Part shown: one piece after another, positions 1 to 8,432 of the stretch | How positions within the stretch are numbered: position 1 is the first letter of the stretch | How the letters are laid out: each line of letters opens with the position of its first letter | NCBI GenBank assembly: GCA_035533335.1 | Contig: DATLUC010000132.1 | Span: 1 to 52,530, forward strand | Source: DATKSS01 sp035533335 | GTDB lineage: Bacteria > Chloroflexota > Dormibacteria > Dormibacterales > Dormibacteraceae | Direction of reading: 5' to 3' | Length of the DNA stretch: 52,530 nt | The notes under the pieces: model-generated | Databases searched by the model: none | What the model was told of the DNA's origin: nothing | Seen by the model: the letters and a program-made list of their open reading frames with translations, nothing else | Position numbers and translations under genes: made by a program

Positions 1-57
1 GCCATCGTCGATGACGCCTGTGCCAAGAAGGCGGTCGCCGAGTTCACCGAAGAATGA
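1..57 (+). CDS. C-terminal end of an unidentified protein (partial)
   Basis: An open frame enters from the left edge and ends in TGA at 55-57. The 18 visible residues end in KAVAEFTEE. The composition is typical of a real acidic C-terminus, but the piece is too short to assign to a family. The next gene on the opposite strand ends 37 bases away, so the two are convergent. Confidence 0.45.
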   Translation, partial: AIVDDACAKKAVAEFTEE

Positions 58-94
58 TCGTCAGGCCATCCTCATCGAGCTTGCCGCAGCGTCC

Positions 95-493
95 TCACAC
101 AACCCTGCCGACCGGTGTGCAACCAAAGCTGCCGTCAACACGCCATCGCAGGTGCTGTCCGCCAGATGTGGCTCTCGACCCTGCATGCACAGGTATATCC
201 AGGCGTCGGGCGATCTGGGCGAGCCGAGACGTGCGGACCGCCCAGCCGAGCGGCTGTCCGGCACCGGATGCGCCGGCCGCGACCCATCGCCCAAAAGTGC
301 TCTCCGACGCCCTTGCGTGATCGACCACCGCGACCAGCTCGAGGTAGGAATCACCAAGCGGCACGATCCTGTTGGCGGTGCCCCAGGCAGCATGATGGCC
401 GCCCTCGACAGTCACGAGGCCGTGGTGTTCCTCGATCGCTCGCCCGGCCGTGGACAGGTTCGCCACGGCTATCAGTACGTGGTCGAGTTCCAC
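95..493 (-). CDS. Truncated glyoxalase-like (VOC) domain protein
   Basis: The start is GTG at 493 (MELDHVLIAV). The N-terminal 110 residues look like the glyoxalase-like VOC family: an N-terminal MELDHV metal-site strand, then the GTANRIVPLGDSYLELVAVVD region and a PLGWAVRT strand leading to LRWR. Family members that I know continue for about 80-100 more residues after LRWR. Here the frame degenerates into VDGSFGCTPVGRVV and stops, so the second half of the fold is missing. I saw no clear continuation in another frame. It is probably a decayed gene, but could be a short paralogue. Substrate unknown. Confidence 0.55.
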   Translation of the reverse strand: MELDHVLIAVANLSTAGRAIEEHHGLVTVEGGHHAAWGTANRIVPLGDSYLELVAVVDHARASESTFGRWVAAGASGAGQPLGWAVRTSRLAQIARRLDIPVHAGSRATSGGQHLRWRVDGSFGCTPVGRVV

Positions 494-523
494 CAGGGCG
501 AACCTACTTCTCGACGATCAGAG

Positions 524-865
524 TCAAATGGACGGATAGATAGCGTGGTGGTAGCCGAACCTCGCTTCCTTCTCTGTGCACCAGTAGGCGCTCGGCCCGA
601 GGAAGGGGACGATCGAGAATGCCTGGTTCCAATAGCCCTGGTCACTGGGTAGGTAGTACTCGTAGGCGGCTGCGAAGCTGTCGCCGACAATCGGCAGGTG
701 GCCGCACTTGGCCGAATAGAAGTCGAGCGCCGCAGCCTGGGAGGACCACGGAAGAGTGATCAGCACGAACACGATTGCCAGGCAGCCGATCCCCAAAGTC
801 ATTCGACGCTGGCGAGAACCTTGTCGCATTGGTGGCGGCGATAGAGGACGCTCAGCTCGGGTCAT
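524..865 (-). CDS. Hypothetical secreted or membrane-anchored small protein
   Basis: 113 residues. A basic N-terminus (RQGSRQRR) precedes one hydrophobic segment at about residues 22-45 (MTLGIGCLAIVFVLITLPW), which is either a signal peptide or an anchor. The exported part is short and rich in Tyr, Phe and Trp, with two Cys (KCGH and WCTE) that could form a disulfide. I do not recognise a family. It lies in tandem with the small membrane gene at 899-1048 and the VOC remnant, all on the same strand. An internal ATG at residue 13 or 22 is an equally possible start. Confidence 0.4.
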   Translation of the reverse strand: MTRAERPLSPPPMRQGSRQRRMTLGIGCLAIVFVLITLPWSSQAAALDFYSAKCGHLPIVGDSFAAAYEYYLPSDQGYWNQAFSIVPFLGPSAYWCTEKEARFGYHHAIYPSI

Positions 866-898
866 GGCAGGCGAACTGGGCTAGACCGACGGGGAGTC

Positions 899-1048
899 TT
901 AAACCTGGGTACCAGGGAAGAGCAGTGCCACGATGTAATTTATGGTGTAGAGGACCGCGACCGCGAGGATCGCGATCTGGACCGAGCGCAGGTTGAACGG
1001 CCACCAGCGACTTCTCTTCGTGTCAGGGCCGGCCAGTTTCGATTTCAT
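899..1048 (-). CDS. Small single-span membrane protein, hypothetical
   Basis: 49 residues if started at ATG 1048; an in-frame start at 1081 adds 11 residues. A basic cytoplasmic N-terminus (KSKLAG..KRSRWW) is followed by one transmembrane helix (VQIAILAVAVLYTINYIVALLF) and a three-residue tail. No family recognised. The charge distribution and clean helix argue that it is translated. No convincing Shine-Dalgarno sequence is visible. Confidence 0.4.
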   Translation of the reverse strand: MKSKLAGPDTKRSRWWPFNLRSVQIAILAVAVLYTINYIVALLFPGTQV

Positions 1049-1355
1049 TGGCTGCACTTTAAATCTTCGGTGCGCCGACAACGACGGATCACACCGACGG
1101 GTCCCTGTTCAGTCGCGGCCCTCGGTACACACCGAAACAGTTCCGCGAGTCGGACGGCGTCGAGGCTTGGCGGGTGATGGGCGACCGAGCCTGCACGTAT
1201 TACCGAAAAGCAGCTCACTACCAATTACTGCGGAGGCTGTGAGCACAAGGGGAACGGGAATCGGAACCTCGCTACCCAAACCCCCGCCCTTACCGCTAAT
1301 GTGTGGCCGAATTGTCCGAACCTACGATCTGGAATCGTAGCGAGGCGTCTAGCCG
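1049..1355. other. Intergenic region between divergent genes
   Basis: About 307 bases with no convincing gene. It must hold the promoter of the large surface protein at 1356. A TANNNT match (TAATGT, 1297-1302) is the best -10 candidate, but no matching -35 was found. I looked for riboswitch-like structure in the GGGGAACGGGAAUCGG stretch near 1245 and could not support one. Confidence 0.3.
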
Positions 1356-4300
1356 ATGAGAGGCGGGAACAGCCGGGCGCCGGCTGGGCGCCGGTCGGCT
1401 GCCGCGCTCTCGCAATTGGGCGTTGCGTTCGGAGTCGCGACGATGCTGGCGATGGCAGCATTCGTGGTTCCGGCGCCCGAGCTGGTTTCGGCCGCCGCGA
1501 GCGGGTGCGTCTCTCCCGGCAACGACGGGCCCAACGCCGCGCTTACCGGCATAGTCAACACCTACTATCCGGCCACCGCCAGCGCTGCGGTCGGCGCCAC
1601 GACAATTGCGGTCGGCGCCCGTATCCCGGGCGGATCACCGGATATTGCGGCTGGCGACCTGCTGCTCGTGATCCAGATGCAGGACGCGGACATCTCGGAC
1701 TCGAACACCATCGCGTATGGCGACGGGGCGACGGGCCGCGGCTCCACAGCCCTCAATTCGACCGGCAAGTACGAGTACGTCCGCGCCACGAGTGCTGTCG
1801 TTGGGGGCACGGTTGCCATCTCGGGCTCCGGGGCCGGCGGCGGTTTGCTCAACAGCTATGACTTCTCCAACACAGTGAGCACGGTCGCCCCTATTCATGG
1901 CTTCCGGACATTCCAGGTCATCCGGGTTCCGCAGTATTCAAGCGCGACCGTCGCCCCCGGTCTGACTGCCGCGGCATGGGATGGAACTATTCACGCCGGC
2001 GGTGTCTTGGCCGTCGACGTGGCCGGGGCCTTCGACGTGAATGGTCAGTCGATCAGCGTCGACCAGCTCGGGTTCAAGGGTGGGCTCGGCGTGGCCCAGG
2101 CCGGCCCCACCAACGGCGCCACCGGCACGGATTACGTCGTTCCCAGCCTCAACGGACAGCACGGGTATAAGGGAGAGGGGATCGCGGGCACACCGCGTTT
2201 CCTGTACGACCCGATCGGGGCCGCCGCGGTGAACGGGGTGGCCGACGGCTACCCGAACGGGGACGCTGCACGAGGCGCCCCGGGCAACGCGGGTGGCGGC
2301 GGCACTGACGCCGATCCTGCGCTCAACGACCAGAACTCGGGCGGCGGCGGAGGAGGCAACGAAGGGCAAGGCGGCGGCGGTGGCAACAGCTGGAACACCA
2401 ATCTGCCGGTCGGCGGGCTGGGCGGCGCGGCGTTCGCGGCTGCGGCCAACAGGGTGATCCTCGGCGGAGGCGGCGGAGCCGGATCACGCAACAACTCGAG
2501 CGGGTTTGCCTCCTCGGGTGGCACCGGCGGTGGGATCGTGATGATCCGGGCCGGTTCGGTGGTCGGGACTGGCACGATCACAGCGAACGGCGGCGTGGGT
2601 GTGACGCCCGAGAATGACGGCGGAGGTGGCGGCGGCGCGGGCGGGAGCGTCGTGGTCAGCTCGGTAACCGGCACGGTCGGTGGCCTGACGATCAGCGCGA
2701 ACGGAGGACGAGGCACCGACGCCTGGCCCACCGACACGGGCGGCGTGCCTGACTACCACGGTCCAGGAGGCGGCGGCGGCGGCGGAGTCATCATCGTCTC
2801 GAGTGCCCCCCTCTCGACCAGCGTTTTGGGTGGCGCCCACGGCACCACCACCACTGATCTGTTCGCCTACGGATCCACCGACGGAGCGGTCGGCCGCGTC
2901 CTCGCGACTACTCCCGGGGGCCTGCCCGGGTCGTCTTCCGGGGCGGAGTGCCTACCGGTCCTGACGGTTACGAAGACGACAAGCACGCCCAGCGTGACCA
3001 ACACTCCGACTGGCACGACCGCCACCTACTCGATCATGGTCAGCAATGCCATCAACACCGCGGCGGCGACCGCCATCACGATCTCCGATGCGCTGCCCAC
3101 CGGGTTCACCTACGCGTCGACCGGTGGCATCGCCCTGAAAGGTGGCAGTTCGCGGTCGACGACGGTCGATCCGAGCCCCGGAGCCACCAACCCGGCATTT
3201 GGGACTTTCACCATCCCTTCAGGGGGTTCGGTCGTGATCACCTTCACAGTGAACGTCGCGGCAAGCGTGCCCGACGGCACCTACAACAACCCGGCCGCGG
3301 CCACATACCTGGATCCCACCCGCACCACGGTCAGCGCCACAACATCGTCCACATACCCGGGCGGCGGCGCTGAGCGCGTGACGGTCGGATTGCCTGCCGA
3401 CATCGCGGTGACCAAGACGGTCAGCAACGCGGCGCCGAATCAGAACACCAATGTGACATTCACCATCACCGCCACGAACAACGGACCCGGGAGCGCGACA
3501 GGGGTCCAGGTCACCGAACTGCTTCCCGCAGGCTTGACCTTGGTCTCCGCAACGCCGAGCGCGGGCACGACATATACGGCGTCCACCGGCCTGTGGGACA
3601 TCGGGGCCATCGCCAACGGCGCGCACGCGACGCTGTCAATCGTGGCCAACGTGAAGGTGACGACTCCGGTGAGCAACACGGCGACCAAGACCGCCGAGAA
3701 TCAATCCGACCCGGGCGCCGGCAACAACTCGGCCTCGGCGACGGTGACCGCGCTTCCAGGCTTGCCGAACACTTCGGCTCCATCTGGGACGGCTGGACCG
3801 ATAACTCCCGTCGGAGCGCCGGCTGTTTCGCTGGCGGTTCTTGGCCTGGTTGCGGGGATGGGTGCGATCGGCGTGGCCGCCATGCGCTCGGGCGGACGCC
3901 GATCTCGCTTCCGGCGGCGTCGCAGCCAGGGTGTCATCAGCCGGGGTCCACGAGAACGGATTGCTCTTGGCGGGTCGACCCTGCTTGCGGGCTTGATGCT
4001 GGGCGTGATTTCAAGCAGCCAACTCGGAGCCTTTGCGTCTGTGCCATTGACGGCTCCGACCGCAGTGATCAGCGTCCATGACACATCCTCGGCAGGCCCC
4101 CAATCCGACACGCTGATGGTCGGTAGCGCACCGGTCATCGTCACGCCGCCCGCAGCCGCCCCTGCGGAGACCTTCCATCTCGCCGCCGGACCCATTGTTC
4201 CGACCACCCTCCGCATCCCAGCAATCGGTGTGGATGCAAGAGTCGATGGCGTCGGCCTGGGTTCGGACGGTTCTATGGATGTTCCCGACAACCTGTGGAC

Positions 4301-4640
4301 CTCGTCATGGCTGTCGGAGGGACCTCGCCCGGGCCAGGCCGGCAGTGCAGTGATCGCGGGACATCGCGGTATCGGCGCTCCGGGACTCTTCGGTCATCTC
4401 GAAAGCGTTCGCGCAGGTGACCGGATCTACGTGGCGGATGCGACCGGGGGCGAGCTCGTCTTCGAGGTCACGCGCATCGCGTCGCTCAGCCTGACCCGCG
4501 CGACTCAGGTCGAGGTCTTCGGTCCGACCCCGCTGCGGCAGCTTGTCCTCGTGACGTGCTACGGCAAGTACCTGCCAAGCACCGGAAGCTACGACCATCG
4601 ACTGGTCGTGTTCAGCAGCCTGGTTCCTCAGAGCTCATGA
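1356..4640 (+). CDS. Secreted DUF11 surface protein fused to its own sortase domain
   Basis: 1094 residues. A signal peptide (basic start, hydrophobic core, probable cleavage near residue 48, SAAAS) is followed by an N-terminal domain (about 50-300) of the type found in large bacterial surface proteins (NTYYPATAS, GDLLLVIQMQDA). A glycine-rich region covers about 302-480. Two DUF11 repeats follow (about 532-640 and 680-800; the second has the classic NNGPGSATGVQVTELLPAGLT). LPNTS at 803-807, a hydrophobic helix and a basic RRSRFRRRR tail form a textbook cell-wall sorting signal. Instead of ending there, the chain crosses the membrane again (about 870-890) and carries a sortase domain from about residue 950. 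Its triad is visible: His1003 in AGHRG, Cys1068 in VTCYG and Arg1082 in DHRLVV. The domain resembles class F/E actinobacterial sortases. Family assignments are from recognition; self-processing is inference. Confidence 0.8.
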   Translation: MRGGNSRAPAGRRSAAALSQLGVAFGVATMLAMAAFVVPAPELVSAAASGCVSPGNDGPNAALTGIVNTYYPATASAAVGATTIAVGARIPGGSPDIAAGDLLLVIQMQDADISDSNTIAYGDGATGRGSTALNSTGKYEYVRATSAVVGGTVAISGSGAGGGLLNSYDFSNTVSTVAPIHGFRTFQVIRVPQYSSATVAPGLTAAAWDGTIHAGGVLAVDVAGAFDVNGQSISVDQLGFKGGLGVAQAGPTNGATGTDYVVPSLNGQHGYKGEGIAGTPRFLYDPIGAAAVNGVADGYPNGDAARGAPGNAGGGGTDADPALNDQNSGGGGGGNEGQGGGGGNSWNTNLPVGGLGGAAFAAAANRVILGGGGGAGSRNNSSGFASSGGTGGGIVMIRAGSVVGTGTITANGGVGVTPENDGGGGGGAGGSVVVSSVTGTVGGLTISANGGRGTDAWPTDTGGVPDYHGPGGGGGGGVIIVSSAPLSTSVLGGAHGTTTTDLFAYGSTDGAVGRVLATTPGGLPGSSSGAECLPVLTVTKTTSTPSVTNTPTGTTATYSIMVSNAINTAAATAITISDALPTGFTYASTGGIALKGGSSRSTTVDPSPGATNPAFGTFTIPSGGSVVITFTVNVAASVPDGTYNNPAAATYLDPTRTTVSATTSSTYPGGGAERVTVGLPADIAVTKTVSNAAPNQNTNVTFTITATNNGPGSATGVQVTELLPAGLTLVSATPSAGTTYTASTGLWDIGAIANGAHATLSIVANVKVTTPVSNTATKTAENQSDPGAGNNSASATVTALPGLPNTSAPSGTAGPITPVGAPAVSLAVLGLVAGMGAIGVAAMRSGGRRSRFRRRRSQGVISRGPRERIALGGSTLLAGLMLGVISSSQLGAFASVPLTAPTAVISVHDTSSAGPQSDTLMVGSAPVIVTPPAAAPAETFHLAAGPIVPTTLRIPAIGVDARVDGVGLGSDGSMDVPDNLWTSSWLSEGPRPGQAGSAVIAGHRGIGAPGLFGHLESVRAGDRIYVADATGGELVFEVTRIASLSLTRATQVEVFGPTPLRQLVLVTCYGKYLPSTGSYDHRLVVFSSLVPQSS

Positions 4641-5003
4641 TCGCTGGTGGACCCAACCACTTAACTCAGCGCTGTCGAACTGATCGCGACTTTGGGTAAG
4701 ACTGTGATGCGGACGACCAGGGATCTGCGTCGGATCATCACGCTTGCTGCCGCAGCCGCCTTTACCGCCAGCGGTGGTTCCGGCGTCGCTTCCCGCGCCA
4801 CCGCCGCACCGGCTTCTATTGCCGAGATCGGAGCCCTGATCAACCACCTGCTGTGGGCCCAGTGCCGCGACCGTTTTCGATCAGTCTTATCTCTTAGAAT
4901 CCCACCCTCACGAGGTGTGCCTGCTCAAGGGTCCAATGGCACTTGGCGGCCGGGCATTGCGGCCCGAGCCGGGCGGAAATTTGCCACCTACGATTCAGAG
5001 ACA
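4641..5003. other. Region upstream of the SDR gene; possible leader or 5' extension
   Basis: The SDR reading frame stays open back to 4692. The translated piece (MRTTRDLRRIITLAAAAAFTASGG..., from ATG 4707) resembles a signal sequence rather than part of a Rossmann fold, and SDR enzymes start near 5004. It may be a separate decayed exported-protein gene that happens to be in frame. A TAGAAT hexamer at 4895-4900 is a good -10 candidate for the SDR gene, but no clear -35 was seen. Confidence 0.3.
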
Positions 5004-5804
5004 GTGAAAGCAGCAGGCAAGGTCTTGGTCGTCACCGGCGCCGGGAGCGGCATGGGGCGCGAGATCGTGCTCGAACTGCTTCGGCGGAAGGCTCGCGTCG
5101 CCGCGGTCGACATGAGCGAGCCCAGGTTGCGAGAGACGTCGGCGCTGGCGCCCAGCGGGACCGATGCGCTGGCCACGTTCGTCGTCAACGTCACCGACAG
5201 GGCCGCCGTGGAGGCCCTCCCGCAGCAAGTGGCAGACCGATTCGGCAGCGTCGATGGAGTCATCAACTGCGCGGGGATCATCCAGCCTTTCGTTCGCCTC
5301 AACGAGCTTGACTACGCCGCGATCGACCGGGTCTTCGACGTGAACTGGCGCGGGACCCTGTACATGACGAAGACATTTCTTCCGTGGCTGCTCAAGCGCC
5401 CCGAGGCGCACATCGTGAACATCTCGAGCATGGGTGGCTTCCTGCCTGTGCCCGGCCAGACCGCCTACGGCGCGTCCAAGGCTGCAGTCAAGCTCTTGAC
5501 CGAAGGATTGCACTCGGAGCTCACGGGCACAGCGGTGGGCGTGACCGTCGTCTTTCCGGGCGCGGTCGCCACCAACATCTCGGCGAACTCGGGCGTGAAC
5601 ATAACCGCGACGGCCGAGACCGCTCCCCGCAAGATCTATCCCGCGGACCAGGCGGCGCGCGACATCCTCGACGGCATGGAGCGCAATCGTTTCCGAGTCC
5701 TGGTGGGACCTGACGCAAAGCTGCTTGACCGCTTCTATCGCCTCAGCCCAAAGCGCGCCACGGCATTCATCGCCGGCCAGATGAAGGATTTGCTGAGCCA
5801 CTAG
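5004..5804 (+). CDS. Short-chain dehydrogenase/reductase (SDR)
   Basis: 266 residues from GTG 5004; this start places the first beta-strand (KVLVVTG) at residue 6, as in classical SDRs. The cofactor motif TGAGSGMG is at 11-18, and D36 after AAVD suggests NAD preference. The NCAG motif is near 88-91. The catalytic set is N114, S141 or S142, Y155 and K159 (YGASK). Classical SDRs are about 250 residues, so the gene is complete. The enzyme should oxidise or reduce an alcohol or ketone with NAD(P)(H) in the cytosol; the substrate cannot be read from sequence. A longer in-frame form starting at 4692 is possible but would add an atypical hydrophobic leader. Confidence 0.85.
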   Translation: MKAAGKVLVVTGAGSGMGREIVLELLRRKARVAAVDMSEPRLRETSALAPSGTDALATFVVNVTDRAAVEALPQQVADRFGSVDGVINCAGIIQPFVRLNELDYAAIDRVFDVNWRGTLYMTKTFLPWLLKRPEAHIVNISSMGGFLPVPGQTAYGASKAAVKLLTEGLHSELTGTAVGVTVVFPGAVATNISANSGVNITATAETAPRKIYPADQAARDILDGMERNRFRVLVGPDAKLLDRFYRLSPKRATAFIAGQMKDLLSH

Positions 5805-5910
5805 GCCCCGGATCGTTCGCTCCACTTCCAATGTGTTTGGATGGGTTGAGGGCACTATCTTCCGCTGTGGTGTCGCCGCGTGTACGGGCGTACAACTAAA
5901 CGTCTGTGAA

Positions 5911-6411
5911 ATGGGATCCCGCCCAGCCGACCGAGAGGGTATCGAAATCGCGACCCTGATCCCGACGGCTGAACGTGTCGCGCCCGATGAGGACCAAACG
6001 TACCTGGACGAGTCTTACGTGTCGGTCCAGTGGCGCAGGGCGTCGAAGATCCTCTTCACGGAGTGGAAGGCCTACGCGACCAGCCAGGAGCTTCGCAAAG
6101 TGCTGGCCACCGTCTTGGGCGCGATCCACGAGCGCCACGTCCTCCATCTGGTCGGCGACTCTCGGAGGGCGCGTGTCGTTCGCGAAGGGGACGAGCTATG
6201 GGCGAGGGAGGTGTGGTTTCCCACAATCGTGAAGTCGGGTCTCGAGCGCATGGCGACGGTGACGTCGCCTACCGGAATGGGAAGAATCCAGCACGAGGAG
6301 TTCTTCAAGCAGATGTGCAACCACGGGCTGGCGATGCGCAAGTTCGCCACGGTCGAGGCCGCGATCGCCTGGGTGCAAACCGGAATCGATAAGAAAGGTC
6401 CATTGCGCTAA
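5911..6411 (+). CDS. Hypothetical cytosolic protein, possibly STAS/SpoIIAA-like fold
   Basis: 166 residues from ATG 5911; an upstream in-frame ATG at 5833 gives 192 residues but begins with a non-conserved-looking stretch. No signal peptide or membrane helix. The pattern of short hydrophobic strands and amphipathic helices (WRRASKILFTEWKAYATSQELRKVLATVLGAI, then a C-terminal AAIAWVQTGI helix) resembles proteins of the STAS-like or SpoIIAA-like group that measure activity of a neighbouring signalling protein, but this is only a resemblance. It stands alone between the SDR and a convergent YCII gene. Confidence 0.5.
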   Translation: MGSRPADREGIEIATLIPTAERVAPDEDQTYLDESYVSVQWRRASKILFTEWKAYATSQELRKVLATVLGAIHERHVLHLVGDSRRARVVREGDELWAREVWFPTIVKSGLERMATVTSPTGMGRIQHEEFFKQMCNHGLAMRKFATVEAAIAWVQTGIDKKGPLR

Positions 6412-6438
6412 AGACCGCTGCGGCGACGCTGGGCGCGT

Positions 6439-6780
6439 TCATCCTTCAGCGAACTCTCTGAGCTCGAGCGTGCCGAATGTTGCGACCGGGTGCTTCGAAG
6501 CCACCTCGAGCGCTTCATCGAGATCCGCGCAGTCGAGAATGTTGAAGCCGGTAATTCCCTCATCCGAGCCAGCCGAAGGCCCTTCGCCGATGGAGATCTT
6601 GCCATCGCGGACCCGGACCGTCCTAGCTTCGCCGACCGGTCGCAGCACGTGGCCCTGAAGCCGGACCCCCCGAGAGTCCATCTCGCTCACCCAGGCCGCA
6701 ACCGCCCTCGGGATGGCCGCCCTCCGTTCGGGGTCGAGCTGGACGCTCCTGTCGGGGTAGATGAACAGCATGTATCTCAT
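6439..6780 (-). CDS. YCII-related (DGPF-type) domain protein
   Basis: 113 residues starting MRYMLFIYPD, preceded by a strong Shine-Dalgarno (GAGGTGGAGGTGATCG before ATG). The sequence has the YCII/DGPF layout: an N-terminal MLFIY strand, a helix ending in VSEMDSRGV, a RDGKISIGEGPSAGSDEGITGF strand-loop and a DLDEALEVASKHP helix followed by FGTLELREF. These small ferredoxin-fold proteins are often linked to ECF sigma factors and are thought to be small-molecule enzymes or sensors; no sigma factor is present here. This is one of three YCII proteins in the window (also 16331 and 28869). Confidence 0.8.
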   Translation of the reverse strand: MRYMLFIYPDRSVQLDPERRAAIPRAVAAWVSEMDSRGVRLQGHVLRPVGEARTVRVRDGKISIGEGPSAGSDEGITGFNILDCADLDEALEVASKHPVATFGTLELREFAEG

Positions 6781-6869
6781 CGATCACCTCCACCTCGGTA
6801 AAGCACTGCAGGACACCAGCCGCGTGTGAAACAAGTTCGCCGTTATTCTCCTGCCTGTGATGCGACGCC

Positions 6870-7244
6870 TTGATCTGTGCATTACGGCCGGTGCTCGACT
6901 TCTCCCTGGACCTCGACTCGGACACGGTGATCCCGGCCGGCCTGAGCGGGGACTCCATCCACATGGTCGTGGACTACGGTTCGGCCACCGAGGTGATCAG
7001 CATCCAGTCGCCATTCCCCATCCCGCCGATACCGCTCAGCAGCTACTACGATGGCATCGAGACGCTCAGCTCGGACCACGCGACCGGGCGTCACAGCTTC
7101 GCCATCGAGCACTGGCAGCGGACAGGCTCCGGGGCCATCTGGGCTGAATCCACGTATGTGTGCCCGTGCCCGCAGCCGCCCGGGGGCTACTTGAAGCTCG
7201 ACCAGACGACCGTCTTCCAGCTCCTCCACCAACCGTCCAAGTGA
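6870..7244 (+). CDS. Hypothetical protein
   Basis: 124 residues. No signal peptide, helix or family recognised. The translated chain has a plausible beta-rich composition (FSLDLDSDTVIPAGLSGDSIHMVVDYGSA) and a CPCP motif near residue 98. It ends 22 bases from the fic gene on the other strand. The start is uncertain: no good ribosome-binding site lies before ATG 6870, and an internal ATG at residue 32 is possible. It may be a remnant. Confidence 0.4.
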   Translation: MICALRPVLDFSLDLDSDTVIPAGLSGDSIHMVVDYGSATEVISIQSPFPIPPIPLSSYYDGIETLSSDHATGRHSFAIEHWQRTGSGAIWAESTYVCPCPQPPGGYLKLDQTTVFQLLHQPSK

Positions 7245-7266
7245 GTCCGGGCCGTCACCTGGCCCT

Positions 7267-8352
7267 TCAGGCGGACCAGCGCTCCCGCAGCTTCTTGCCT
7301 GCCACGTAGCGGATGGAGCGACCGCCTCCTTCCTGTTCCAGCCACCCGTCGCGACGCAGTCGCTGCAGGTCCTGGGCGGCAGTCGGGCTGGCGATTTCGG
7401 TCTCCCGTCGGTAGTCGGCATTCGTCACGGGCAGCCCGAGCAGCGCCTGGTCGAGCGCGATGGAGAAGCGATCGGGATAGCCCTCGCGGCGCGCGAGCTC
7501 TTCGCAGAAATCGTGTCGCCTATAAGCGACCTCGAGCCACCGTCGCCGCTCGGCCGCCTCGAAAACGTGGGCCTCGATGCAGAACTCGATCCACGCCGAC
7601 ACGTCACGCTGCGGTTCGAACGTGCGGCCCTGCACCTCTTCGAGGATCGCGTAGTACTCGCGCGTGTGGCGGCCGAGGTATGGCTCGATGGATACGAGCT
7701 CAGGCCGGAGCAGTCCCTCCCTGGCGAGCACGAGCGATTGCACGACGCGTGCCAGTCGCCCGTTGCCGTCCCGAAACGGATGAATCGAGACCAGGTTGAG
7801 GTGCGCCATCGCGGCGCGCACGACTGGGTGGCGGGACAGGTCGCCCGAGGCCAACCAGGCAGCCACCTCGCCGACCAGGGCCGGGACTTCGGGCGCGGGG
7901 GGCGGGCGATAAGGGTCGCGGCCGGGACCTCGGGTCACGATCACGGAGCCGTCGCGAAAACGGCCTGGACCGGCCTCCGGCTGAGGATGGCAGACCAGGA
8001 AGTGGAGGTCGAGGATCGTCTGCGGCGACCATTCGAAGCGCCGGTCCTCCGCCAGCACGGCAACCCGGTCCATCGCCTGCGCGTAGGCGGCGATGATGCG
8101 CTGGGTCTCCCCGGAGGTGCCGGAGGGATGCCGGCCGGCCAGGATCTCGACCGTGTCCTCCAGGCTGGCCCCGTATCCCTCGATCGAGGTCGACCCGACT
8201 GTGGCCTCGGCCGCCGCCAGGCGGCGCAGGGCACCGGTCCAGGGCTGGGTCGAATCGCCGAGGTTCTGGGCGAGGTAGCGGCGCAGCTCGTCGAGCTCGC
8301 TGAGCCGCTTCAGCAGCGAGGGCGACTTGGGCGGGACGGCGAACATGGCCAT
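7267..8352 (-). CDS. Fic-domain protein with C-terminal winged helix
   Basis: 361 residues. The Fic active-site loop HPFRDGNGRLAR is at 191-202; its His191 acts as base and the GNGR part binds nucleotide phosphate, so it should transfer AMP (or another NMP) to a protein hydroxyl. An N-terminal inhibitory motif of the [S/T]xxxE[G/N] type is present at 54-59 (STSIEG), which makes this a class II, self-inhibited Fic. The C-terminal 70 residues look like a winged helix (GLPVTNADYRRETEIASPTAAQDLQRLRRDGWLEQEG). The target is unknown. Members of this Fic-wHTH group are typically single genes, as here. A -10 element TATACT at 8359-8364 ends 6 nt before the ATG, so the transcript is probably leaderless. 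Confidence 0.9.
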   Translation of the reverse strand: MAMFAVPPKSPSLLKRLSELDELRRYLAQNLGDSTQPWTGALRRLAAAEATVGSTSIEGYGASLEDTVEILAGRHPSGTSGETQRIIAAYAQAMDRVAVLAEDRRFEWSPQTILDLHFLVCHPQPEAGPGRFRDGSVIVTRGPGRDPYRPPPAPEVPALVGEVAAWLASGDLSRHPVVRAAMAHLNLVSIHPFRDGNGRLARVVQSLVLAREGLLRPELVSIEPYLGRHTREYYAILEEVQGRTFEPQRDVSAWIEFCIEAHVFEAAERRRWLEVAYRRHDFCEELARREGYPDRFSIALDQALLGLPVTNADYRRETEIASPTAAQDLQRLRRDGWLEQEGGGRSIRYVAGKKLRERWSA

Positions 8353-8367
8353 CGGCGCAGTATAGGC

Positions 8368-8383
8368 GAATAATCGATTATTC
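8368..8383. promoter_or_regulatory. 16-bp perfect palindrome in the fic promoter
   Basis: GAATAATCGATTATTC is a perfect palindrome placed just upstream of the fic -10 hexamer (TATACT on the minus strand, 8359-8364), where the promoter spacer should be. A repressor bound here would block RNA polymerase. The obvious candidate is the winged helix of Fic itself. The other neighbour, the gene at 8433, could share the site. Confidence 0.6.
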
Positions 8384-8432
8384 AGCTATATGCGTCGTGT
8401 GGGCTGCCTGCTAGGTTCATCAGAAGCCTCAG

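Noticed and set aside
1230..1290. Possible riboswitch before the surface-protein gene.
   Set aside because: The GGGGAACGGGAA run suggested a c-di-AMP-type element, but the paired regions could not be built.
2249..2840. Long proline-rich open frames opposite the glycine-rich coding region.
   Set aside because: They are the complement of Gly codons (GGC/GGA) and start inside the real gene without ribosome-binding sites.
4692..5003. N-terminal extension of the SDR frame.
   Set aside because: It looks like a signal sequence joined by chance; SDR enzymes begin at about 5004.
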